Source: Clavibacter michiganensis
GTDB taxonomy: Bacteria > Actinomycetota > Actinomycetes > Actinomycetales > Microbacteriaceae
Length of the DNA: 64,000 bases
Direction of reading: 5' to 3'
Assembly: GCF_021216655.1 (NCBI RefSeq)
Contig: NZ_CP080437.1
Coordinates: forward strand, 3,100,001-3,164,000
This document shows, in pieces, positions 27,089 to 37,904 of this stretch. The position numbers and the translations under genes were made by a program. Positions within the stretch are counted from its first letter, which is position 1. The number at the start of each line of letters is the position of its first letter. Below the pieces are notes generated by a model. That model did no database searches and was not told the origin of the DNA. It was given only the letters and a program-made list of their open reading frames with translations.

Positions 27089-27297
27089 GCGAGACCCCCT
27101 CACGACTCAGGCCCCGACGGGCGGTGACAACGCTGGAAACAGCGGACAGGGATTGGAGAAAACCTAGGGGCTACCCTAACATGTGGCCCTCGTCGTCCCG
27201 GGCGTGTCCTCCCCGTCCGGAGAGCGTGCACGGGCATCGTACGACCTCGTCCCGTGATCGCCCTGCGCCGGGGAGCGGGCGCTAGCCTGGTCGTCCC

Positions 27298-28428
27298 ATG
27301 ACCTCCCAGCCGGCAGAGACCCAGGTCGTGGTCATCGGTGCCGGACAGGCCGGGCTCTCCGTCGCGTACCACCTGCAGCGGCTCGGCCTCCGCATGGGCG
27401 CAGACGCCGTCGTCCTCGATCGCGGGCCCACGACCGGCGGCGCCTGGCAGCACCGGTGGGCGGCCCTCCGCCTGGGATCCGCGCACCGCGTGGCCGACCT
27501 CCCCGGCATGTCCGAGCTCGGCATCTCGTTCGCCACGGCCGATCGGCGCCTGCCCGCGCGCGACGTCGTGCGCGACCACTACGCCCGCTACGAGCAGCAC
27601 TTCGACCTGCGGGTCGAACGCCCGGTGGAGGTGCGGGCGGTGCTCGACGCGGACGTGCCGCCGCCCGTCGCGTCGCGCCGCCGCGCCGCCCATCCCTCCG
27701 ACTCCGCCCGCCCGCTCCTCGTGCGCGCCACGGACGGCGACCGCGTCGCGCGGTTCGTCGTCAACGCCACGGGCACGTGGGGCGCGCCGTTCATCCCCTC
27801 CTATCCGGGGCTCGCGGCGTTCCGCGGGCGGCAGCTGCACACGTCCGGCTACCGGGCGGCCGCCGACCTGCGGGGGCTCCGCGTGCTCGTCGTGGGCGGC
27901 GGCACATCCGCCATCGGCTTCCTCCTCGAGCTGGAGGGGGTGGCCGCGCGCACCATGTGGTCGACCCGGCGTCCCGTCGACTTCCTCGAGGCGGGCGAGC
28001 TCGACGTCGAGGCCGCGGTGCGCGCGGTGGACCTCCAGGACCGGGCCGCGCGGGCCGGGGAGGCTCTTCCGAGCATCGTCAGCGGCACGGGGGTGCCGCG
28101 CACGCGGCGCATCGTCGCGGGGATCCGTCGCGGTCTGCTCGACAGCCGGGGGCCCATCGCGCGCTTCGAGGAGGACGCAGTCGTCTGGGCGGACGGCGAG
28201 CGCGACCAGGTGGACGCCGTGATCTGGGCGACGGGCTTCCGGCCCGAGATCCGGCACCTGGCGCCGCTCGGCCTCCGGGAGAAGGAGGGCGGCGTGCGCG
28301 TCGAGTCCGGGGTCTCCGCACGGGATCCGCGGGTGTTCCTCGCGGGCTACGGACCGCAGGCGTCGACCATCGGCGCGAACCGCGCGGGTCGACGCGTGGC
28401 CAGGCAGGTAGTCGCGGCCCTCGGCTGA
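27298..28428 (+). CDS. FMO-like flavin-containing oxidoreductase
   Basis: The 376-residue flavoprotein has an FAD-binding VVIGAGQAGLSVAYHL motif, an NADPH-binding VLVVGGGTSAIGFLLEL motif and, between them, FRGRQLHTSGYR, which matches the FxGxxxHTxxY identifier of flavin monooxygenases and Baeyer-Villiger enzymes. IWATGFRPE is the usual C-terminal motif. Substrates might be amines, thioethers or ketones; none can be chosen. A TAGCCT box lies 9 nt before the ATG. The gene stands alone, convergent with the KimA-like gene. Confidence 0.85.
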   Translation: MTSQPAETQVVVIGAGQAGLSVAYHLQRLGLRMGADAVVLDRGPTTGGAWQHRWAALRLGSAHRVADLPGMSELGISFATADRRLPARDVVRDHYARYEQHFDLRVERPVEVRAVLDADVPPPVASRRRAAHPSDSARPLLVRATDGDRVARFVVNATGTWGAPFIPSYPGLAAFRGRQLHTSGYRAAADLRGLRVLVVGGGTSAIGFLLELEGVAARTMWSTRRPVDFLEAGELDVEAAVRAVDLQDRAARAGEALPSIVSGTGVPRTRRIVAGIRRGLLDSRGPIARFEEDAVVWADGERDQVDAVIWATGFRPEIRHLAPLGLREKEGGVRVESGVSARDPRVFLAGYGPQASTIGANRAGRRVARQVVAALG

Positions 28429-28757
28429 GCCCCGGCGTCGTCGCGCGGAGGGGATCCGCCGAAGAGGGGTCGTGGGGGCCGGCGCCGTCCGCGGGAACTC
28501 GCGGCGAGGCCCCCACGTCCGTCCGGATCCCACGGGTCGGTCCGGACGTGATCCGACCGGCACGAGGTGCGCCGACGCTGGGGCACCCCGCGATCCGGTC
28601 GACCTGCACGAGCTCTCGGGGGAAGAGTTCGTGCACCAACGAGTCTACAGCCGTGTCCTCCTTTTCGAGGACACGGGACGCGGCCGCCCGTCGGACGTCG
28701 CCTGGCGCGGGTCCGGCGCGCGGGGCCGGCGCGCGGGGCCGCGCGGACGCGCGGGAC
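28429..28757. other. Convergent gap with two large hairpins, no gene seen
   Basis: No convincing reading frame lies here. The arms CGTGGGGGCC (28471-28480) and GGCCCCCACG (28508-28517) pair perfectly around a loop that itself contains CCGCG...CGCGG, forming a long structured element after the FMO-like gene. A second perfect hairpin lies at 28651-28676. Around 28712-28745 the sequence is a very GC-rich direct repeat of CCGGCGCGCGGGG. The stretch probably terminates both converging genes. Confidence 0.55.
28651..28676. terminator. Hairpin terminator candidate
   Basis: CCGTGTCCTC (28651-28660) and GAGGACACGG (28667-28676) pair perfectly around CTTTTC. It lies about 80 bp beyond the end of the KimA-like gene, on whose strand it would be read as a stem with a GAAAAG loop. 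There is no U tract. Confidence 0.55.
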
Positions 28758-30818
28758 CTACGGCGTCCGGCGTCCGCTGGTGTGCTTGACGGGGGTGGTC
28801 GGCGGCGGGCCGGACCGGCGGACGGCGGGGCGCACCGGCTCGCCGCGGCGATCCTGCCCGGGCACCGGCCGGGACCGCCGGCCGTAGATGAGCTCCGACG
28901 AGTCGAGCAGCCACGGCACGAGCGCGAGCGTGACGCCGTGCACGAGGAGCAGCTTCTGGCGGATCCGCCTGGCCTTGTGGTTGTGCAGCAGCGTCTCCCA
29001 CCAGTGGCCGACGATGTAGACGGGCGTGTAGACCGTGATGATCTCGCTGCCGTGCTCCGCGCGACGGGACTTCAGGTACTTGATGAGCGGGAAGCTGATG
29101 TCGCGGTACGGCGAGGCGACGATGCGCAGCGGCATCTCGATCTCCATCTCGACCCACTGCCGCTCGAGGAGCTTCGTCGCCTCGTCGTCCACGGAGACGT
29201 GCACCGCCTCGATGCTGTCGTGGTTCGCCGCGATGGCGTAGTCGAGGGCCTTGAGGACGGGCTTCTGCATCCGGCCGACGAGCACGACCGCGTGGTCGCC
29301 CGTGGAGCCGAAGACGGTGACGGGGTCGACCTCGATCTCCTTCTCCACGTCGCGGTAGTAGCGGTTCACCCCGAGCATGAGGAGGAACAGCACCGGCATG
29401 ATCGCGAAGACCAACCAGGCGCCGTGCGTGAACTTGGTGATGGTGACGACGATGAGGACGAGCGCGGTGAGCAGCGCGCCGAACGCGTTGATGGCGAGCC
29501 CGCGGATCACCTCGCCGCGGTTCGCGCAGCCCTCGCGGAGCATGCGGGTCCAGTGCACGACCATGCCGGTCTGCCCGAGGGTGAACGACACGAAGACGCC
29601 GATGATGTAGAGCTGGATGAGCTGCGTGAGGTTGGCCTGGTAGACGACGAGGATGAGCGTCGCGCCGAGCGCCAGGAGCAGCATGCCGTTGCTGTAGACG
29701 AGGCGGTCGCCCCGCGTGAGCAGCGACTTGGGCGCGTATGCGTCCTTCGCGAGCACGGAGCCGAGCAGCGGGAACCCGTTGAACGCGGTGTTGGCCGCGA
29801 GGAGGAGGACCGCGGCGGTGGTCGCCTGCAGCAGGTAGAACATCACGCTGCCGTTCCCGAAGGTGGCCCCCGCGACCTGCGCCATGAGGCTCTTCTGCGG
29901 CTCGGTGGCGCAGCCGGCCCAGCCGATGAGGTCGCACGGCTTCTCGCCGTAGTGCACCTGCGCGATGAGCGCGAGGGTCGTGAGGCCGACGAACAGCACG
30001 ATGGCGGTGCCGCCCATGATGACGAGGGTGGCCTGCGCGTTCTTGACCTTGGGCGTGCGGAACGCGGGCACGCCGTTGGAGATGGCCTCGACGCCCGTGA
30101 GCGCGGAGCAGCCGCTCGAGAACGCCCGCAGCAGCAGGAGGATGAAGGCGACCTGCGACAGGCTCGGCGTCTCGACCGTGTACGCGGCGGACTCCGCGAC
30201 GGGCGGGTCGCCGAGGGCCGTGCGGACGAGGCCGACGACGATCATGAGGCCGACGCTCGCGATGAAGAGGTAGGTGGGCACCGCGAAGGCCTTGCTCGAC
30301 TCGCGCACGCCGCGGAGGTTCACGGCCGCGAGGACCGCCACGAAGAAGACCGCGATCTCCACGCGGAACGGGGCGATCTCCGGGATCGCGCTGATGATGT
30401 TGTCGACGCCCGAGGCCACCGACACCGCCACCGTGAGGATGTAGTCGACGAGGAGCGCGGACGCGACGACGAGGCCGGCCTTCTCGCCGAGGTTCTTGTG
30501 GGCGACCTCGTAGTCGCCGCCGCCGGACGGGTACGCCTTGATGAGCTGGCGGTAGCTGAGCACCACGACGACCAGCAGGATCACGACGCAGGCCGCGACC
30601 CACGGCGCGAAGCTCAGGAAGGCGAGGCCGCCGAGCGTGAGGATGAGGAGCAGCTCCTGCGGCGCGTAGGCGACCGAGCTGAGCGGGTCGCTCGCGAAGA
30701 TGGGGAGCGCGAGGTGCTTGGGGAGCAGCTGGCCCTCGAGCTTGTCGCTGGCGAGCTTCTCGCCGATGAGCAGCCGCTTGGCGGGACTGCTCTCGGGAGC
30801 CTGGGGGTCCGGAGTCAC
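28758..30818 (-). CDS. APC family permease, KimA-like
   Basis: The roughly 686-residue membrane protein opens with KRLLIGEKLASDKLEGQLL and LALPIFASDPLSSVAYAPQE, the pattern of the KimA branch of the amino acid-polyamine-organocation superfamily (proton-coupled potassium uptake in Bacillus). About 12 helices are followed by a C-terminal cytosolic region of about 200 residues (VTVFGSTGDHAVVLVGRMQ onwards) like the USP-type domain of KimA. Substrate by homology could be K+ or an amino acid. The first in-frame start is TTG at 30827; I prefer the GTG at 30818, with TATCGT 8 nt upstream. I saw no c-di-AMP riboswitch in the short upstream gap. Confidence 0.82.
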   Translation of the reverse strand: MTPDPQAPESSPAKRLLIGEKLASDKLEGQLLPKHLALPIFASDPLSSVAYAPQELLLILTLGGLAFLSFAPWVAACVVILLVVVVLSYRQLIKAYPSGGGDYEVAHKNLGEKAGLVVASALLVDYILTVAVSVASGVDNIISAIPEIAPFRVEIAVFFVAVLAAVNLRGVRESSKAFAVPTYLFIASVGLMIVVGLVRTALGDPPVAESAAYTVETPSLSQVAFILLLLRAFSSGCSALTGVEAISNGVPAFRTPKVKNAQATLVIMGGTAIVLFVGLTTLALIAQVHYGEKPCDLIGWAGCATEPQKSLMAQVAGATFGNGSVMFYLLQATTAAVLLLAANTAFNGFPLLGSVLAKDAYAPKSLLTRGDRLVYSNGMLLLALGATLILVVYQANLTQLIQLYIIGVFVSFTLGQTGMVVHWTRMLREGCANRGEVIRGLAINAFGALLTALVLIVVTITKFTHGAWLVFAIMPVLFLLMLGVNRYYRDVEKEIEVDPVTVFGSTGDHAVVLVGRMQKPVLKALDYAIAANHDSIEAVHVSVDDEATKLLERQWVEMEIEMPLRIVASPYRDISFPLIKYLKSRRAEHGSEIITVYTPVYIVGHWWETLLHNHKARRIRQKLLLVHGVTLALVPWLLDSSELIYGRRSRPVPGQDRRGEPVRPAVRRSGPPPTTPVKHTSGRRTP

Positions 30819-30906
30819 GAGCGGCAACGATACCCCGCGACGCGCCCGGGACGCGACGGCGCTGGGCGCGGCCCGTGACCCCGCTGGATCCCCGTCGCCC
30901 CGCGGA

Positions 30907-31572
30907 CTACCCGACCGTCGCGACCGGGCCTGTGGGGAGGGTGCCGGCGGGGTCGTCCGGGGCAGCGCCGCGCGTGCGGCGGCGCGGTGCGCGGGCGGGG
31001 ACGGGGAGGTCGAAGAGGGGGAGCGTGCGCTGGACGACGGGGCCGATCAGCAGCGCGAACGCGAGCGTCCCGAGCCCCACGTTCCCGCCGAGCGCCCAGC
31101 CGATCGCGAGCACGACCAGCTCGATGCCGACGCGGACGCGCCACACCGGCCAGCCCGTGCGGCGGTGGATCCCGGTCATGAGGCCGTCGCGCGGGCCCGG
31201 GCCGAAGTGCGCGCCGATGTAGAGGCCCGTCGCGACGCCCAGGAGCACCAGGCCGGCGGCGAAGAGGGGGACGCGGATCCAGAGGCTGTCGACCGCGGGG
31301 ATGACGGCCAGCCCGACCTGCGCGCTGTAGCCGACGAAGAGCACGTTGAGCACGGTGCCCCAGCCGGGACGCTGGCGGATGGGGATCCAGAGCAGCAGCA
31401 CGAGCGCGCCGATGATGTTGGTGACGACGCCGAACGGCAGGCCGGTCTGGATGGCGAGGCCCTGGCCGAGGACGTCCCACGGGGAGACGCCGATGGCTGC
31501 CTGGAGCATCATCCCGATGGCGAAGCCGTAGAGGAAGATGCCGATGGCGAACTGGACTGAGCGACGGAGCAT
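30907..31572 (-). CDS. YczE/YitT-type membrane protein
   Basis: The 221-residue protein has about six transmembrane segments, with FAIGIFLYGFAIGMMLQAAIG, SPWDVLGQGLA and GLYIGAHFGPGPRDGLMTG, the pattern of YczE-like membrane proteins. In Bacillus, yczE neighbours a MocR-type regulator gene, and here the divergent gene at 31635 is a MocR regulator, so the pairing is conserved. The function of YczE is not firmly established; transport or pantetheinyl-transferase-related effects have been suggested. I chose the ATG at 31572 over the upstream TTG at 31608. The C-terminus is a long Arg/Pro-rich tail. Confidence 0.82.
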   Translation of the reverse strand: MLRRSVQFAIGIFLYGFAIGMMLQAAIGVSPWDVLGQGLAIQTGLPFGVVTNIIGALVLLLWIPIRQRPGWGTVLNVLFVGYSAQVGLAVIPAVDSLWIRVPLFAAGLVLLGVATGLYIGAHFGPGPRDGLMTGIHRRTGWPVWRVRVGIELVVLAIGWALGGNVGLGTLAFALLIGPVVQRTLPLFDLPVPARAPRRRTRGAAPDDPAGTLPTGPVATVG

Positions 31573-31581
31573 GTGGGAGAT

Positions 31582-31619
31582 CCAATCGCGCCGGGGGTTG
31601 CGGGACAAGATGCCAATCG
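31582..31619. promoter_or_regulatory. Direct repeat CCAATCG-N24-CCAATCG
   Basis: Two identical 7-mers, at 31582-31588 and 31613-31619, are spaced 31 bp apart, close to three helical turns, in the gap between the divergent YczE-like and MocR genes. MocR regulators typically bind direct repeats, so this is a candidate operator for both genes. The evidence is spacing and position only. Confidence 0.45.
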
Positions 31620-31634
31620 ACAGGCTGTGGCCTC

Positions 31635-33098
31635 ATGACCCTCGCTGGATCCGCTCCCTCCGCCGTGCTCGGCCCGACCGCCCTCACGGCGCTGCTGGGG
31701 GAGTGGGCGAGACCCGGGAGCCCGGCGTACCAGGCGCTCGCCGACGGGATCCGGCACCTCGTGCTCGACGGGCGCGTGCCCGTGGGGGCGCGGCTGCCCG
31801 CCGAGCGGGAGCTCGCCGTCGCGCTCGGGCTGAGCCGCACCACGGTCGCGGCGGCCTACGCGGCGCTGCGGGGGACCGGCCACCTCGCGAGCCGCCGCGG
31901 CTCGGGCAGCGTGACGCGGATCCCCCGGAGCGCGCCCCACGCGGAGGGCGGCGGCCGCGAGGTCGCGGACATGAGCCGCGCGGCCGTGCCCGCGGCGCCC
32001 GCGCTCGCCGAGGCCGCGATGCGCGCCGCCGCCCGGCTGCCCGCGCACCTCGAGGGCCACGGCTACGACGTCGACGGGCTGCCGGAGCTGCGCGAGGCCA
32101 TCGCGGCCCGCTACCGCGCGCGCGGCCTGCCGACCGAGGCCGACGACGTCATGGTGACGGTCGGCGCGCAGCACGCGATCGGCCTCCTCGCCTCCGTCCT
32201 CGTGCACCGCGGCGACCGCGCGCTCGTCGAGCAGCCGAGCTACCCGCACGCGATCCAGGCGCTGCGCGACGCCGGCGCGCGGCTCGTCGGGGCGGGCGTC
32301 GGCGCCGGCGGCTGGGACGAGGACGTGCTCGAGCAGACGATCCGCCGCACCCGGCCCGCGCTCGCCTACCTCATGCCCGACTTCCACAACCCGACGGGCC
32401 GGACGATGCCCGAGGACCAGCGGGCGCGGATCGTGGCGCTCGCCGAGGCGCACGGCGTCACCGTGATCGCCGACGAGACGACGGCCGAGCTCGCCATCGA
32501 CAGGGCGACCGCGCATCCGCCGCTCGCCGTGCACGGGTCGCCCGGCGCGGTCGTGCTCGTCGGGTCGGTCGGCAAGACGGTGTGGGGCGGGCTCCGCGTC
32601 GGGTGGATCCGCGCCGGCCGTCCGCTCCTCCGAGACCTGGCTCGGGCGCGCTCGGCCCGCGACCTCGGCACGCCCGTGCTCGAGCAGCTGGTCGTGGCCG
32701 AGGTGCTGGGCGGGATGGACGGGATCCTCGCCGAGCGCGGCGCGCGCCTGCGCGAGACGCGCGACCACGTCGAGGCGGAGCTCGCGCGGCGGTTCCCCGG
32801 GTGGGAGGTCCCGCACGTCGACGGCGGGCTCGCGGTGTGGGTCGGGATCGGCGCCCCCGTGAGCACCGAGCTCGCGCTGGCCGCCCGGTCGCGCGGGCTG
32901 GCGATCACGGGCGGGAGCCGGTTCGGGCACGACGGCGCGTTCGAGCGGTTCCTGCGGATCCCCATCACGGCGACGCCGGCGGCCACCGACCGTGCGCTGG
33001 ACATCCTCGAGGACGCCTGGCGCGGCATCGCGCCCGAGGGCGGACGGCCGGACGTCGGCCGCGCGCACGACGTCGTGGACCGGTCGGTCCTGGTCTGA
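31635..33098 (+). CDS. MocR-type PLP-dependent regulator
   Basis: The 487-residue protein fuses an N-terminal GntR-type winged helix (LPAERELAVALGLSRTTVAA, about residues 45-75) to a fold-type-I aminotransferase domain. The PLP lysine is in GSVGKTVWGGLRVGW, and PDFHNPTGRTMPEDQ is the cofactor-pocket segment. Such proteins sense an amine or PLP derivative and usually activate a divergent gene, here the YczE-like one. A transaminase activity is unlikely. Confidence 0.9.
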   Translation: MTLAGSAPSAVLGPTALTALLGEWARPGSPAYQALADGIRHLVLDGRVPVGARLPAERELAVALGLSRTTVAAAYAALRGTGHLASRRGSGSVTRIPRSAPHAEGGGREVADMSRAAVPAAPALAEAAMRAAARLPAHLEGHGYDVDGLPELREAIAARYRARGLPTEADDVMVTVGAQHAIGLLASVLVHRGDRALVEQPSYPHAIQALRDAGARLVGAGVGAGGWDEDVLEQTIRRTRPALAYLMPDFHNPTGRTMPEDQRARIVALAEAHGVTVIADETTAELAIDRATAHPPLAVHGSPGAVVLVGSVGKTVWGGLRVGWIRAGRPLLRDLARARSARDLGTPVLEQLVVAEVLGGMDGILAERGARLRETRDHVEAELARRFPGWEVPHVDGGLAVWVGIGAPVSTELALAARSRGLAITGGSRFGHDGAFERFLRIPITATPAATDRALDILEDAWRGIAPEGGRPDVGRAHDVVDRSVLV

Positions 33099-33257
33099 GG
33101 GACGCGGCCCGGCCTTGGGGACGCGGCCGACGGCCAGGCGGCGCATCCCGCTACCGTCCAGGGGTCCGCGCGTCCCCCGAGGGCTGTCCGTCTCGACCTC
33201 CGCGTCGGCGAGCGACGTCCCCGCCGGGTCGCGAGCCGATCGATCCGGAGGAACGAC

Positions 33258-34241
33258 ATGCGCATCCGATCCACCACCGCACCCACCCCGGCGGTATCAC
33301 CCGCCCCCCGTCCACGCTCCCGTCGCGCGGTCGCCGCGCTGGCGCTCGCCGGCGGCCTGGCCTCGGCCGCCGTCCTCGCCGTGCCGGTCGCGGCCTCCGC
33401 GCAGGACGCGTCCGTCGTCGTCGCGTCCGCGTCCGCCGACCACGCCGCGTCCGCCGCGCACTGGACGCCCGCGGCCCGCGCGGCTGCCCTGGCCGCCGAT
33501 GCGCCGTCGGTCGCCGGGTCGGCATCCGCGTCGGGGTCCACGCAGTCCGCGACCCTCTCCTCATCGGACGCCGCGAGCGCTGCATCCGGCGCGCCGGTCC
33601 CGCACCCGGACCAGCCGTTCGTCGGCGTCCTCTTCTACGTCTCGGGCGGCCGGAACCACGCGTGCACCGCCAGCGTCGTCGACACCCCGAGCGGCGACAC
33701 GATCGCGACGGCGGCCCACTGCCTCGTCGACCGTCGCACGGGCGCCGCGACCACCCTGGCCACCTTCATCCCCGGAGCCCAGGGCGCCGCCGCCCCGCAC
33801 GGCATCTGGCCGGTGCGCGTCGCGGCGGTCTCCTCCGCGTGGACCGCGACCGGCCGGGCCTCGGACGACGCCGGGTTCGCGCGCGTGAGCGGCCCCGCCG
33901 GCGAGGTGCTCGCGGCCTCCGTGGGCGCCGCCGAGCCCGTGTTCGGATCCGCGCTGGTGCCGGCGTCCGGAGTCGCGCCGCGGCTGGCGGTCCTCGGCTA
34001 CCCCACCGCGGGATCCGCCACCGCCGCGCTCGAGGCCTGCGCGGGCCGCCCGCAGCACGACACAGGCGGCCAGACCTCCCTGCCGTGCACGCTCGGCACG
34101 GGAGCGGCCGGATCGCCGGTGCTCACGGCCGCGGGTGAGCAGCGCGCCGTCGTCGCGCGTCCCTCCGCGGGGCGCGGCGTGCTCCTCGCCTCGTGGGGCG
34201 CCGACGCCGAGCGGGCGCTGACCTCGCTGCACGGGCGGTAG
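33258..34241 (+). CDS. Secreted trypsin-fold protein, catalytic Ser replaced by Ala
   Basis: The 327-residue product has a signal peptide (basic RPRSRRAV then LALAGGLASAAVLAVPVAASA) and an Ala/Ser-rich propeptide-like region to about residue 115. The chymotrypsin-like domain retains His in IATAAHCLVD and Asp in RASDDAGFARV. The serine motif, normally GxSGxP, reads GTGAAGSPV: the codon at the catalytic position is GCC (Ala). The protein is therefore predicted to be proteolytically inactive. Secreted trypsin-like proteins with degenerate sites are known among Clavibacter virulence-related proteases, but this is a resemblance, not an assignment. A GGAGGAA site precedes the ATG and a 15-bp hairpin follows. 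Confidence 0.8.
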   Translation: MRIRSTTAPTPAVSPAPRPRSRRAVAALALAGGLASAAVLAVPVAASAQDASVVVASASADHAASAAHWTPAARAAALAADAPSVAGSASASGSTQSATLSSSDAASAASGAPVPHPDQPFVGVLFYVSGGRNHACTASVVDTPSGDTIATAAHCLVDRRTGAATTLATFIPGAQGAAAPHGIWPVRVAAVSSAWTATGRASDDAGFARVSGPAGEVLAASVGAAEPVFGSALVPASGVAPRLAVLGYPTAGSATAALEACAGRPQHDTGGQTSLPCTLGTGAAGSPVLTAAGEQRAVVARPSAGRGVLLASWGADAERALTSLHGR

Positions 34242-34256
34242 CCATCGCCCCGGGCC

Positions 34257-34294
34257 GCGGTCCGGTGTCCGCCGAGCGCCGGACACCGGACCGC
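34257..34294. terminator. Hairpin terminator
   Basis: Fifteen-nucleotide perfect arms (34257-34271 and 34280-34294) with an 8-nt loop follow the trypsin-fold gene (end 34241) and precede glgX on the same strand, insulating glgX from upstream transcription. Confidence 0.8.
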
Positions 34295-34308
34295 CGCCTG
34301 GGGATCGC

Positions 34309-34324
34309 CCTTCGTGCACGAAGG
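34309..34324. promoter_or_regulatory. 16-bp palindrome before glgX
   Basis: CCTTCGTGCACGAAGG is a perfect 16-bp palindrome centred 25 bp upstream of the glgX -10-like box CATACT (34342-34347), which itself lies 6 nt before the GTG start. A bound protein would cover the -35 region. No loop is possible at the centre without opening bases, so a protein operator is more likely than a terminator. Confidence 0.55.
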
Positions 34325-34353
34325 AGTTGGGCGGGCGCGAGCATACTGAACCG

Positions 34354-36435
<2,082 letters not shown>

Positions 36436-36454
36436 ACGCACCGCGAGATCGGCC

Positions 36455-36484
36455 GACGCGCCCCCGGGAGACCGGGGGCGCGTC
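36455..36484. terminator. Hairpin terminator after glgX
   Basis: The arms GACGCGCCCCCGG (36455-36467) and CCGGGGGCGCGTC (36472-36484) pair perfectly with a 4-nt loop, 20 bp after the glgX stop. Confidence 0.8.
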
Positions 36485-36561
36485 GTCGCGTCCGGGGTCG
36501 GCGCCGGGCGGGCGTACCGTGGGGGCGCCCCGTTTCCGCTCCCGGGGAGATCGGATCCCGT

Positions 36562-37626
36562 GTGACCTCATCGCCCGCCCCGCGGCCGCCGTCGACCCGG
36601 ACGCTCGACCTCGAGGCCGCGATGCGCGCGAGCGTCGGCCTCCTCGTGCCGCTGGTGGTGCTGCTCGCGATCGACCGCCTCGACCTCGCGCTCTACGCGT
36701 CGTTCGGGGCCTTCACCGGCCTCTACGGGCGGAACGAGCGCTACCGGCTGCGGCTCGCGAGCGTCGGCGCCGGGGCCGCCATGATGCTCGTCGCGATCTC
36801 GACGGGCGTGCTGCTCTCGCTCGCCGACGCGCCGCTCGGGCTCGAGGCGGTGGGCCTCGCGATCGTGCTGGGCGGGGCATCGCTCGTGTCGACGGCGATG
36901 AGCCTGGTGCCGCCGCATCCGCTGTTCCCGGTGTTCGGGCTGGTCGTGTGCGCGGCCGTGCCGGTGGACGGCGCCCAGGCGCGCGACGCGCTCGTGACGG
37001 CTGTCGCGGCGATCCTCTTCTCCGCGGGCGTCTGCATGTCCGGCTGGCTGCTCCGCCGCTGGGCCCCCGACGCGCAGGCGCACCGGTTCCGCGCGCTGCC
37101 GCGGATCCCCGTGCGCGACGCCGCCGTGCACCGCGACCCCGCCGCGTGGACCGCCGTGGTCGCGAACGTCGTCGGCGCGCTGGTGGCGGGCGCGATCGCC
37201 GTGGCGCTCGGGCTCGGGCACCACTACTGGGCGGTCGTGACGCTCGTCGCGGTGCTCCCCGTCGTGCGCGGCCCGCTGTCGTTCACGCGCGTGGCGCACC
37301 GGGTGCTCGGGACGCTCGCCGGGTCGGTCGTGGCCGCGGGGATCCTCGCGCTGCACCTGCCGGCGCCGGCCGTGATCGCCGTGGCCGTCGCGTGCCAGTT
37401 CGCAGCCGAGCTCGCGGTGGGGAAGCACTACGGGCTGGCGCTCGTCTTCATCACGCCGCTCGCGCTCGTGATGGGCGGCCTCGGTCGGAAGCTGCCCGTG
37501 CTGCCGCTCGTGGCGGACCGGGTGGTCGACACGGTCGTCGGCGCCGCGGTGGGCGTGGTCGTGATCCTCGTGCTGCGGACGCTGGCGGCGCGGCGTCAGC
37601 GGCGGGTGGCAGCGGCGACGGCGTAG
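36562..37626 (+). CDS. FUSC family membrane protein
   Basis: The 354-residue protein has about ten hydrophobic segments in two bundles, with LYASFGAFTGLYGRNERYRLR early and HHYWAVVTLVAVLPVVRGPL, TRVAHRVLGTLAGSVVAAGI in the second half. These are the FUSC signatures of aromatic-acid exporter (AaeB) and fusaric-acid-resistance relatives. No long cytosolic domain is present. It could export aromatic acids, but no substrate is shown. The GTG start at 36562 follows a GGGGAG site. Its 3' end overlaps the opposite-strand 98-aa gene by 31 bp. Confidence 0.82.
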   Translation: MTSSPAPRPPSTRTLDLEAAMRASVGLLVPLVVLLAIDRLDLALYASFGAFTGLYGRNERYRLRLASVGAGAAMMLVAISTGVLLSLADAPLGLEAVGLAIVLGGASLVSTAMSLVPPHPLFPVFGLVVCAAVPVDGAQARDALVTAVAAILFSAGVCMSGWLLRRWAPDAQAHRFRALPRIPVRDAAVHRDPAAWTAVVANVVGALVAGAIAVALGLGHHYWAVVTLVAVLPVVRGPLSFTRVAHRVLGTLAGSVVAAGILALHLPAPAVIAVAVACQFAAELAVGKHYGLALVFITPLALVMGGLGRKLPVLPLVADRVVDTVVGAAVGVVVILVLRTLAARRQRRVAAATA

Positions 37627-37892
37627 CGGCGGACGACGCAGAGGATGCCGCCGGTCAGCGCCAGCGCCGCGACCGCGCCGGCGAGGAGGGCCCGCCGGCC
37701 GAGCGCCTCGTGCTCGGGAGAGGTCGCGGTGCCGAAGTCGGGCGGGGGCAGCTCGTCGATGAGGATGGCGCTCTGGGCCAGCGCGACGGCGGCCAGCAGC
37801 GCGGCGGACACGAGGATCGCGAAGCAGAGGACGGCGCCCGCGACCAGCAGCCTGTCGCGGGAGCGACCCGGGCGGGCGGATGTGGCGGCCAT
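37596..37892 (-). CDS. Small membrane protein, 98 aa
   Basis: No family recognised. Two transmembrane segments, LLVAGAVLCFAILVSAALLAAV (about residues 15-36) and ALLAGAVAALALTGGILCVV (about 68-87), are joined by an acidic external loop with ELPPPDFGTATSPEHE. It lies 12 bp downstream of the lipoprotein gene, so the two are probably co-transcribed. Its end overlaps the FUSC gene tail by 31 bp on the other strand. Confidence 0.6.
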   Translation of the reverse strand: MAATSARPGRSRDRLLVAGAVLCFAILVSAALLAAVALAQSAILIDELPPPDFGTATSPEHEALGRRALLAGAVAALALTGGILCVVRRYAVAAATRR

Positions 37893-37904
37893 GGCGCGAC
37901 GGGC

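Noticed and set aside
28472..28789. Small plus-strand frame of 105 codons in the 28.5 kb gap
   Set aside because: Composition is Arg/Gly-rich, it overlaps two large hairpins and the end of the permease gene, and it has no recognisable domain.
30819..30906. c-di-AMP (ydaO-type) riboswitch before the KimA-like gene
   Set aside because: The gap is under 100 bp and I saw none of the conserved elements; regulation must lie elsewhere.
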